Positions 8,083 to 13,697 of a stretch of DNA of 16,460 nt are shown here, piece after piece. This stretch comes from Ahrensia sp. (lineage in GTDB: Bacteria > Pseudomonadota > Alphaproteobacteria > Rhizobiales > Rhizobiaceae). Position 1 is the stretch's first letter, and each line of letters starts with the position of its first letter. A program made the position numbers and the translations under genes. Under the pieces are notes generated by a model that saw only the letters and a program-made list of their open reading frames with translations, was not told the origin of the DNA and did not search any database. The stretch covers positions 6,726-23,185 of the forward strand of contig NZXU01000118.1 in the NCBI GenBank assembly GCA_002698425.1, read 5' to 3'.

Positions 8083-9570
8083 ATGAAAACGACCGTCACC
8101 GCGGCGCTAGTCGCCACGCTTTCCGCATCCGCCGCCTTCGCCCAGGACCTGCCGCAGGCCGGCAGCGACTGGTACACCTCCGCCCAGGCGGTCATTCAGG
8201 AAAAGCTCGCCGCCCAGCCGATCACGAAGAAGGCGAAGAACGTCATCCTGTTCGTCGCCGACGGAAACGGTGTCGGCACCAACTACGCCATTCGCCTGTT
8301 CGACGGCCAGTCCAAGGGCATGCTCGGTTCGGAAAACGTCCTGCCCTACGAGACCTATCCCTATACCGCGCTGATCAAGACGTACAACATCAACGCGCAG
8401 ACGCCGGATTCCGCGCCGACCGCCGGTTCGATGAACACCGGCGTCAAGCAGATCTTCAACACGATCAACCTCTCCGAAGCCGGCGTGAACAAGGATTGCG
8501 CCTCCGAGGAAGGCAACAAGCTGACCACCTTCTCCGAAATCGTCACGGGCATGGGCAAGTCGGTCGGTATCGTGTCCACCGCGCGCATCACCCACGCCAC
8601 GCCGGCCGCCGTTTACGCCAAGACGGCTGACCGCAACTGGGAAGGCGAAGCCCCGGAAGGCTGCACCGATATCGCCCAGCAGCTTTTCGACGCCATGTCC
8701 GCCGGCACGGTCGATCTCGCTTTCGGCGGCGGCGCGCGCTACTTCGCGCCGAAGGATGTCGAGACCATGGATGGCGGCAAGGGCCGCCGCATCGACGGCC
8801 GCAACCTGATCGAGGAAGCCCAGGCCGCCGGCGCGCAATACGCTTACGACACCGCGTCTTTCAACGCGCTGAAGCTCGACGGGTCCACGCCGGTGCTGGG
8901 CCTGTTCGAAGACAGCCACATGAAATACGAATATGACCGCGCCGACGAGGACGAGCCGTCCCTGACCGACCTGACCAAGGCCGCCATCGAGCAACTGAGC
9001 CAGAATGGCGAGGGCTTCTACCTCGAAATCGAATCGGGCCGCGTCGACCACGCCAACCATGCCGGCAACGCCTACCGCACCCTGACCGACGGTCAGGAAT
9101 TCGCCAAGGCCGTCGCTCTCGCCGACGAACTGACCGATGACGAGGACACCCTGATCATCGTCACCGCCGACCACGAACACGCGATCGCCTTCAACGGCTA
9201 TTGCGGCCGCGGCTCCAACATTCTGGGTCTCTGCATGGGCATCAAGGCCGGCCAGATCGAGAATTCCGGCGAGCCGCTTCTCGGCGCCGACGGCAAGCCC
9301 TATACTGTCATTGGCTACCTGAATGGCGCCGGCGCGGTGATGACCGAACAAGCCGACGGCGACTATTTCGGCACCCGTCCGAATGTCGACGAAGAGACCG
9401 CGACCGATCCGGAATATCTGCAGCAGGCGCTGATCCCGATGTCTTCCGAAACCCATTCGGGCGAGGACGTGGTCTCCTTCGCCAAGGGCCCCTGGGCGCA
9501 TCTGCTGACCGGCACGCTGGAGCAGAACGTGATCTTCCACGTGATGCACCACGCTGTCACCGCCGAATAG
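8083..9570 (+). CDS. Secreted alkaline phosphatase, PhoA family
   Basis: This 495-residue periplasmic enzyme hydrolyses phosphomonoesters to release phosphate. A Sec signal peptide (MKTTVTAALVATLSASAAFA, cleavage predicted after residue 20) precedes the mature enzyme. Metal and catalytic residues can be matched to E. coli PhoA: D60 in FVADG, nucleophile S110 in TPDSAPT, arginine R168, Mg ligand E317, Zn ligands D322 and H326 in ESGRVDHANH, D363 and H364 in TADHEH, and H458 in SSETHSG. The active-site signature reads DSAPTAGS rather than the common DSA(A/G)TAT, so the flanking residues differ while the nucleophile remains. GGGAG lies shortly before the ATG. The upstream palindrome suggests zinc-linked regulation; I see no convincing Pho box. 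A strong terminator follows, so the gene is probably transcribed alone. Confidence 0.93.
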   Translation: MKTTVTAALVATLSASAAFAQDLPQAGSDWYTSAQAVIQEKLAAQPITKKAKNVILFVADGNGVGTNYAIRLFDGQSKGMLGSENVLPYETYPYTALIKTYNINAQTPDSAPTAGSMNTGVKQIFNTINLSEAGVNKDCASEEGNKLTTFSEIVTGMGKSVGIVSTARITHATPAAVYAKTADRNWEGEAPEGCTDIAQQLFDAMSAGTVDLAFGGGARYFAPKDVETMDGGKGRRIDGRNLIEEAQAAGAQYAYDTASFNALKLDGSTPVLGLFEDSHMKYEYDRADEDEPSLTDLTKAAIEQLSQNGEGFYLEIESGRVDHANHAGNAYRTLTDGQEFAKAVALADELTDDEDTLIIVTADHEHAIAFNGYCGRGSNILGLCMGIKAGQIENSGEPLLGADGKPYTVIGYLNGAGAVMTEQADGDYFGTRPNVDEETATDPEYLQQALIPMSSETHSGEDVVSFAKGPWAHLLTGTLEQNVIFHVMHHAVTAE

Positions 9571-9588
9571 TCGGCGCATTCGCAAACG

Positions 9589-9622
9589 GGAAAGGCCCGC
9601 GACAATGCGGGCCTTTCCTTGT
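9589..9622 (+). terminator. Intrinsic terminator after alkaline phosphatase gene
   Basis: A perfect 12-bp stem, GGAAAGGCCCGC (9589-9600) with GCGGGCCTTTCC (9607-9618), has a six-base loop and is followed by TTGTT. It begins 19 bases after the phosphatase stop. It separates the phosphatase from the transport module that starts at 9675. Confidence 0.85.
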
Positions 9623-9674
9623 TCCCGCCTGGCATGGCTTTATGCCGGAACCGATCGTTGAAGTGAGGACAGCA

Positions 9675-10100
9675 ATGGACCGGAGAACCTTTCTCGGCGC
9701 GAGTCTTGCGATGGGATTTGCGCCGCATGCCCTGGCGCAGGACGATGGCGTCGTGCGCATGCGCGATCTCTACAACAAGGATCTGTCCTTTTCCGACTAT
9801 GCGAAATCCATGGAGGGCGAACGCGTTTCCGTCCAGGGTTACATGGCGCCGCCGCTCAAGGCGGAGTCGACTTTCTTCGTGCTGACCAAGCGGCCGATGG
9901 CGGTCTGCCCGTTTTGCGAGACCGAGGCCGAATGGCCGGACGACATCCTCGCCGTCTACACCAAGCGCACCTTGAAAACAGTGCCCTTCAATATCCGCAT
10001 CGTCACCACCGGCGAACTCGCGCTCGGCGCTTATACCGACCCGGAACTGGGCTTCGTCAGCCGCGTGCGGCTGGTCGACGCCATTTACGAGAGGGGCTGA
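9675..10100 (+). CDS. Exported protein with twin-arginine-like signal and CPFC motif, unknown function
   Basis: A 141-residue protein with no confident family. The N-terminus MDRRTFLGASLAMGFAPHAL contains RRTFL, a good match to the Tat motif core, followed by a short hydrophobic stretch and ALA before QDDG, so export after residue 21 or 22 is likely. The mature part has VSVQGYMAPPL, then FFVLTKRPMAVCPFC with C78 and C81; the pair could bind a metal or be redox active. The layout (a GYM.PL strand, then a core strand ending in cysteines) recalls small periplasmic DUF3299-like proteins that occur with similar ABC transporters, but this is only an impression. The start at 9675 is chosen because AGGA lies five bases upstream; an in-frame ATG at 9642 is less likely. 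The stop overlaps the first repeat ORF as TGATG. Confidence 0.75.
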   Translation: MDRRTFLGASLAMGFAPHALAQDDGVVRMRDLYNKDLSFSDYAKSMEGERVSVQGYMAPPLKAESTFFVLTKRPMAVCPFCETEAEWPDDILAVYTKRTLKTVPFNIRIVTTGELALGAYTDPELGFVSRVRLVDAIYERG

Positions 10101-10222
10101 TGCACGCTTCCACGAACCGCAAAGTTCGAAAGCCCGGCCGGGCGTCGCTCTGTCAGCGCGCGCCATCGCAGGCCCGAGCGGAGCGAGGCTTCGCCGTGAG
10201 ATCGGAAAAGGGAGCTGGCTGA
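10100..10222 (+). CDS. Repeat-encoded 40-residue ORF, copy 1 (coding status uncertain)
   Basis: The ATG at 10100 shares its A with the TGA of the preceding gene (TGATG), and a GAGAGGGG ribosome-binding stretch lies just upstream. The predicted peptide starts MHASTNRKVRKPGRASLCQR and continues with an Ala/Arg-rich, strongly basic half ending GFAVRSEKGAG. No family is recognised, and there is no signal or membrane segment. Its stop overlaps the start of copy 2 in the same TGATG manner. It may be a real small protein, or a short ORF kept open only to hand ribosomes to the ABC genes. Confidence 0.4.
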   Translation: MHASTNRKVRKPGRASLCQRAPSQARAERGFAVRSEKGAG

Positions 10223-10344
10223 TGCACGCTTTCACGAACCGCAAGGTTCGCAAGCCCGACCGGGCGTCGCGCGGTCAGCGCGCGCCATCGCAGGCCCGAG
10301 CGGAGCGAGGCTTCGCCGTGAGATCGGAAAAGGGAGCTGGCTGA
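10222..10344 (+). CDS. Repeat-encoded 40-residue ORF, copy 2 (coding status uncertain)
   Basis: The same length and frame as copy 1, starting MHAFTNRKVRKPDRASRGQR. AGGGAG lies about nine bases before the ATG. Of the six base differences from copy 1, four change the amino acid (S to F, G to D, L to R, C to G) and two are silent, so there is no sign of selection for the protein sequence. The stop overlaps the ATG of copy 3 (TGATG). Confidence 0.4.
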   Translation: MHAFTNRKVRKPDRASRGQRAPSQARAERGFAVRSEKGAG

Positions 10345-10466
10345 TGCACGCTTCCACGAACCGCAAGGTTCGCAAGCCCGACCGGGTGTCGCGCGGTCAG
10401 CGCGCGCCATCGCAGGCCCGAGCGGAGCGAGGCTTTGCCGTGAGATCGCAAAGAGGAATCGCCTGA
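10344..10466 (+). CDS. Repeat-encoded 40-residue ORF, copy 3 (coding status uncertain)
   Basis: The last of the three ORFs, starting MHASTNRKVRKPDRVSRGQR and ending AVRSQRGIA. Its final 16 bases diverge from the other copies and provide AGAGGA eight bases before the ABC ATPase start; this is probably the original ribosome-binding site of that gene. Its TGA overlaps the ATPase ATG (TGATG at 10464-10468). Confidence 0.4.
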   Translation: MHASTNRKVRKPDRVSRGQRAPSQARAERGFAVRSQRGIA

Positions 10467-11140
10467 TGGGTCTGGCCCTGTCCGTCCGGGACCTCGTCGT
10501 CGAGGGCGATCGGGGCCGCCGGCTTCTGAAGATCGACGCGCTCGACATCCCCGCGGGAAGCCGCATCGGCGTGCGCGGCCCGTCCGGCGCCGGCAAATCC
10601 ACCTTTCTCTACGCCGTCGCCGGTCTCATCGCCTTGAAGACCGGGACGGTGACATGGGGCGATGAGGCGATCTCCGCCAGGACCGCCTCCGAACGCGCCC
10701 GTTTCCGGCGCGAGCGTGTCGGCATGATCTTCCAGGATTTCCTGCTGTTCGAGGAATTGCCGGCGCTCGGCAATGCAGCGCTCGCGGCCTCCTACGCGGC
10801 GAGATCCGAACGTGGCCGCATCGCCGGCGGCGCCGCCGCGATGCTCGCCCATCTGGGCCTCGGCGATCACGCCGACCGCGCGGTCGACACCTTTTCCGGC
10901 GGCGAACGCCAGCGTGTCGCAGTCTCGCGCGCACTGGCCGCCGATCCCCCGGTCATCCTCGCCGACGAGCCAACCGCCAGCCTCGACCGGGCCGCCGCCG
11001 ACCGGCTGATCGGCGATCTCGCCGATCTGGCCGAGGCGCGCGGCAAGACGCTGATCGCGGTCAGCCACGACGCCGCCCTGCATGAGCGCATGGATCGCGT
11101 CATCGACATTGTCGACGGCCAATGGACAGGCGAGGACTGA
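10466..11140 (+). CDS. ABC transporter ATP-binding protein, LolD/MacB type
   Basis: This 224-residue cytoplasmic ATPase powers the adjacent permease. All nucleotide-binding motifs are intact: Walker A GPSGAGKST (38-46), Q-loop MIFQDF with Q90, signature FSGGERQRV starting at 143, Walker B VILADEPTASLD with D167 and E168, and switch histidine H201 in AVSHD. The short single-domain form and the FSGGERQRVAVSRAL context are typical of the LolD/MacB/FtsE group, which often works by mechanotransmission rather than by classic substrate import. It starts immediately after the tandem repeats by a TGATG overlap, with AGAGGA as ribosome-binding site. The permease follows after a three-base gap. The substrate cannot be read from the ATPase. 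Confidence 0.93.
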   Translation: MGLALSVRDLVVEGDRGRRLLKIDALDIPAGSRIGVRGPSGAGKSTFLYAVAGLIALKTGTVTWGDEAISARTASERARFRRERVGMIFQDFLLFEELPALGNAALAASYAARSERGRIAGGAAAMLAHLGLGDHADRAVDTFSGGERQRVAVSRALAADPPVILADEPTASLDRAAADRLIGDLADLAEARGKTLIAVSHDAALHERMDRVIDIVDGQWTGED

Positions 11141-11143
11141 CCC

Positions 11144-12466
11144 GTGTTCGCGCCGATAACCGATCTCTGGAACGCACTTCCCGCCACCGCGCAGGACGTG
11201 CTCTGGTTCGTCATTCTGCTATTGCCGGCGCTCGTGACCGGCGTCGTCGTCACCCGAGGCTACCGTCCCTTCGGCCTCGTGCGGGCGATGATGTGGCGCT
11301 ATCGCTGGACCAACGCGCTCTTCGTCACGCTGATCGCCATCTCGGTGGGCATCGGCGTCGGGCTGATCGCGCAGGAACGCGGGCTCCGAAAGGGCACCGC
11401 GCGCGCCGCCGAGAAATTCGATCTCGTCGTCGCCGCGCCCGGTTCCGAAGTGCAAATGCTGATGGCCGCCGTCTATCTTGAGCCCGTCGATGTCCCGCTG
11501 ATCGACGGTCCGACCTATGACCGGATCGCCACCCACGAGAATGTCTCGCTCGCCGCGCCGATCGCCTATGGCGACAGCTATCTGGCGTCGCCGGTCATCG
11601 GCTCGACGCCGCAATTTGTCACCCATCTGGCCGGCGATCTCGTCGAAGGCCGCATGTTCGCCGCGATTGGCGAGGCGGTCGCCGGCGCGCGTGTTCCGTT
11701 GCGGGTGGGCGACAGTTTCGTGCCCGCCCATGGCGTCGGCGACGCCGCCGAGCACGACGCCCATGAAGGCCACGACATCGCGATCGTCGGCAAGATGGGG
11801 CTGACCGGCAGCCCCTGGGACAAGGCGATCCTCGTCCCGGTGGAAGGCGTCTGGGCCGTCCATGGCCTCGCGTCGGGCCATGCGCCCGGCCATGAAGGCC
11901 GGATCGGCCCGCCCTTCGATGCGGACTATTTCCCCGGCACGCCCGCCGTCCTTGTGCGCGCCGACCAGCTCTGGGCGAACTACGCGCTGCGCTCGGAATT
12001 CACCACCGAGAAGACTATGGCCTTCTTCCCCGGCGCCGTGCTGGCCGGCCTGCATTCCATGCTTGGCGATGTCCGCCAGGTCATGAGCGTCATGGCGGTC
12101 CTGACCCAGGTTCTGGTGACCGCCGGCGTGCTTGCCGGCCTTGTCGTGCTGACGCGCCTTTACGCCCGCCGCCTTGCGTTGCTGCGCGCCCTTGGCGCGC
12201 CCGACCGTTTCGTCTTCTCGGTCGTCTGGTCCTATGCGGCGGTGCTCATCGGAGCGGGCGCGCTGCTGGGCGTAGCGGTCGGGTTCGCCGCGGTCGGCGC
12301 CATTTCGCGGGTCGTCACCGAGCGCACCGACATCCTGGTCACCGCGACGCTGGGCTGGCCGGAATTCCATCTCGTCGCGGGTTTCGTCAGCCTCACGGTC
12401 CTTCTCGCCTTGACGCCGGCCTTCATGGCCCTGTCACGCAACATCGTTACCGATCTGCGCGCGTAA
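11144..12466 (+). CDS. MacB/FtsX-type ABC transporter permease with His-rich periplasmic loop
   Basis: This 440-residue inner-membrane protein is the partner of the preceding ATPase. Hydrophobic segments lie near residues 20-42, 58-77, 310-335, 360-390 and 410-433. The last three with the intervening RLYARRLALLRALGAP cytoplasmic loop are the FtsX-domain pattern. Between the second and third segments is a large periplasmic region of about 230 residues. It contains a His-rich run, AAEHDAHEGHD near residues 204-214, and further histidines in VHGLASGHAPGHEGR, which suggests metal sensing or binding. The gene starts with GTG at 11144, with GAGGA about seven bases upstream. The extra N-terminal hydrophobic segment is unusual compared with four-helix MacB. 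The chemistry of the substrate is unknown; lipoprotein-like or metal-related functions are both possible. Confidence 0.88.
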   Translation: MFAPITDLWNALPATAQDVLWFVILLLPALVTGVVVTRGYRPFGLVRAMMWRYRWTNALFVTLIAISVGIGVGLIAQERGLRKGTARAAEKFDLVVAAPGSEVQMLMAAVYLEPVDVPLIDGPTYDRIATHENVSLAAPIAYGDSYLASPVIGSTPQFVTHLAGDLVEGRMFAAIGEAVAGARVPLRVGDSFVPAHGVGDAAEHDAHEGHDIAIVGKMGLTGSPWDKAILVPVEGVWAVHGLASGHAPGHEGRIGPPFDADYFPGTPAVLVRADQLWANYALRSEFTTEKTMAFFPGAVLAGLHSMLGDVRQVMSVMAVLTQVLVTAGVLAGLVVLTRLYARRLALLRALGAPDRFVFSVVWSYAAVLIGAGALLGVAVGFAAVGAISRVVTERTDILVTATLGWPEFHLVAGFVSLTVLLALTPAFMALSRNIVTDLRA

Positions 12467-12475
12467 TAACATTAC
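12463..12475. promoter_or_regulatory. Short palindrome GTAAT-AAC-ATTAC, possible weak Zur-like site
   Basis: This 13-bp inverted repeat overlaps the permease stop codon and precedes the His-rich protein gene by 15 bases. It shares the octamer AATAACAT with the palindrome at 7960-7980. The left side lacks further similarity to a full operator, and part of the motif is the stop codon itself, so the assignment is weak. Confidence 0.25.
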
Positions 12476-12490
12476 ATCAAGGGGCTTTCC

Positions 12491-12997
12491 ATGATCCGCG
12501 TGCTATCCGCCGTTCTGACGGCATCTGTCTGTCTCTTCCAGCCGGCCCTCGTGACGGCGGCGCTCGCCGAGGACCATGACGACCATTCGCACCATGAAGG
12601 CGGGATGGACGGCGTGCGCACCGTCCACGCATGGGCGCAGGCCACGACAGGCAAGTCAGCTTTTGTCTTCGTCGACATCGAGAACAACTCGGACCGGGAC
12701 ATCGCGATCACCGGCGGCGAGAGCGAGATCGCGGCATCGGTCGAACTGGTTGGATTCCAGCTGAAGGACGGTGAGCCGGACTATGTCGTCTTGCCGCCGG
12801 TGCCGATCAAGGCCGGGACCGAAATGACGCTGGCCCCCGACGGCCTCGCTTTACGCCTGAACGGCCTCACCACGCCGCTGCTCCAGGGCGCGGAACATGA
12901 AATCGAGATCGAGTTCGATTTCGGCCATATCGAGATGTTCTTCCAGGTCGAAGCCGCCGACGCCCGCCACCACAGCCATGTGGGCCACCAGCACTGA
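12491..12997 (+). CDS. Exported His-rich PCu(A)C-like protein lacking canonical copper ligands
   Basis: This 168-residue protein has a Sec signal peptide (cleavage near ALA at 24-26) and a mature part resembling the PCu(A)C copper-chaperone beta-barrel: VHAWAQATTGKSAFVFVDIE (45-64), the DRDIAITGGESEIAASVEL strand pair, and KAGTEMTLAPDGLALRLNGL with a TPLLQG turn. In copper-binding members the motif has the form HxM plus further Met/His. Here those places read VELVGFQL, DYVVLPP and LALRLNGL, with no His or Met. Instead histidines cluster at the N-terminus (EDHDDHSHHEGG, 27-38) and C-terminus (HHSHVGHQH). I infer a periplasmic metal-binding partner of the upstream ABC system, probably for zinc rather than copper. 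AGGGG lies before the ATG. Confidence 0.78.
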   Translation: MIRVLSAVLTASVCLFQPALVTAALAEDHDDHSHHEGGMDGVRTVHAWAQATTGKSAFVFVDIENNSDRDIAITGGESEIAASVELVGFQLKDGEPDYVVLPPVPIKAGTEMTLAPDGLALRLNGLTTPLLQGAEHEIEIEFDFGHIEMFFQVEAADARHHSHVGHQH

Positions 12998-13016
12998 AGC
13001 GTGTCCAGTAACGAGC

Positions 13017-13152
13017 CGTCATTCCGGGGCCGCGCTGCGGAACCCGGAATCCAGAGCCGCGGCTCATGAGACCATGGCGCAGGCTCCGGAGATCTGAGGG
13101 CGAAACGCTCGGCTCTGGATTCCGGGTTCCGCAGCGCGGCCCCGGAATGACG
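13017..13152. repeat. Inverted repeat with perfect 43-bp arms between convergent genes
   Basis: The arms 13017-13059 and 13110-13152 are exact reverse complements, separated by a 50-base loop that contains the small palindrome GAGCCGCGGCTC at its left edge. Each arm starts near GTCATTCCGGGGCC. The element lies between the stop of the plus-strand His-rich gene (12997) and the stop of the minus-strand TlpA-like gene (13164), where it would fold in both transcripts and could act as a bidirectional terminator. It resembles the palindromic intergenic repeats of Rhizobiales genomes; I cannot name the family with certainty. Confidence 0.95.
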
Positions 13153-13163
13153 TACCAAGTGCC

Positions 13164-13697
13164 TCACCCCTCCAGATGCGCGGCGAGTTCCGCCCGCAGG
13201 GCCTCGTCGCTCCAGTCGAGCGGCCCGGAATGCTGCCCGACCACGCGCCCCTCGGCGTCGATCAGCAGCGTCGCCGGCATGCCGAACAGGCCGAAAACGG
13301 ATCCCGACCGGTTCTGCGTGTCCTGCAGCGTCGCGAAACCCGCAAGGCCGATCTCCTCCAGAAAGGCGTCGATCTTTGCCCGCGGCGAGGGCTCCACGGC
13401 GACGACCACCAGCCGCGTCCCGAGCCCGCGTTCCGTCAGATCCCTCGCATAGGCGTCGAGATCGGGCAGTTCCGCGCGGCACGGGCCGCACCATGTGGCC
13501 CAGAAATGCAGGATGCCGGGTTGCGCGACGGGCAGGAAATCGGCCAGCACATGGGTCCGCCCGATCTCGTTGACGACTTCGACGTCGGCGCTCGCCACGG
13601 CGCGCGGTTCGGTCGCCGTGAAGGAGTCGCCCGCACGCGCCCCTCCGCAAAGGACGGCGATAAGGGCGAGGGCGGTCAGCGCGCAGCGCATGGTCAT
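13164..13697 (-). CDS. TlpA-like thiol:disulfide oxidoreductase (thioredoxin fold)
   Basis: This 177-residue protein has an N-terminal hydrophobic signal (about 1-22, MTMRCALTALALIAVLCGGA) followed by a thioredoxin fold. The active site reads FWATWCGPCRAELPDL with C70 and C73, and a cis-proline motif FGMPATLLIDAEG follows, both typical of TlpA/ResA reductases. These proteins reduce disulfides in periplasmic targets, often during cytochrome c or copper-centre maturation. The start at 13697 is chosen because its ATG overlaps the stop of the MFS gene as ATGA, implying translational coupling. It converges on the His-rich PCu(A)C-like gene across a long inverted repeat. A link to copper or zinc handling is plausible from proximity only. 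Confidence 0.88.
   Translation of the reverse strand: MTMRCALTALALIAVLCGGARAGDSFTATEPRAVASADVEVVNEIGRTHVLADFLPVAQPGILHFWATWCGPCRAELPDLDAYARDLTERGLGTRLVVVAVEPSPRAKIDAFLEEIGLAGFATLQDTQNRSGSVFGLFGMPATLLIDAEGRVVGQHSGPLDWSDEALRAELAAHLEG

Larger units (their letters stand above)
10098..10463 (+). repeat. Three tandem 122-bp repeats
   Basis: Three direct repeats of exactly 122 bp occupy 10098-10219, 10220-10341 and 10342-10463. Copies 1 and 2 differ at about 6 positions; copies 2 and 3 differ at about 10, seven of them in the last 16 bases. Each copy begins TGATGCACGCTT and ends with a purine-rich ribosome-binding-like stretch. Internal hairpins are visible, for example CGAACC-GCAA-GGTTCG in copies 2 and 3 and GCCCG-A-CCGGGC. 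The array fills the gap between the CPFC protein and the ABC ATPase, and both strands are largely open. Confidence 0.97.

Noticed and set aside
9631..9646. Small inverted repeat GGCAT/ATGCC before the CPFC gene as an operator
   Set aside because: A 5-bp stem is too short to separate from chance, and it matches no known operator.
9201..9674. Longer N-terminal extension of the CPFC protein back into the phosphatase gene
   Set aside because: This part of the frame is antisense-like noise overlapping the phosphatase. The start at 9675 has a ribosome-binding site and a signal peptide.
10098..10463. CRISPR array
   Set aside because: The units are 122 bp directly abutting repeats with no unique spacers, so the structure is a tandem repeat rather than CRISPR.
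10153..10602. Minus-strand open frames through the tandem repeats
   Set aside because: They are products of the repeated GC-rich sequence and run into the ABC ATPase antisense. They have no start context or family resemblance, and the plus-strand ORFs have the consistent stop/start chain.
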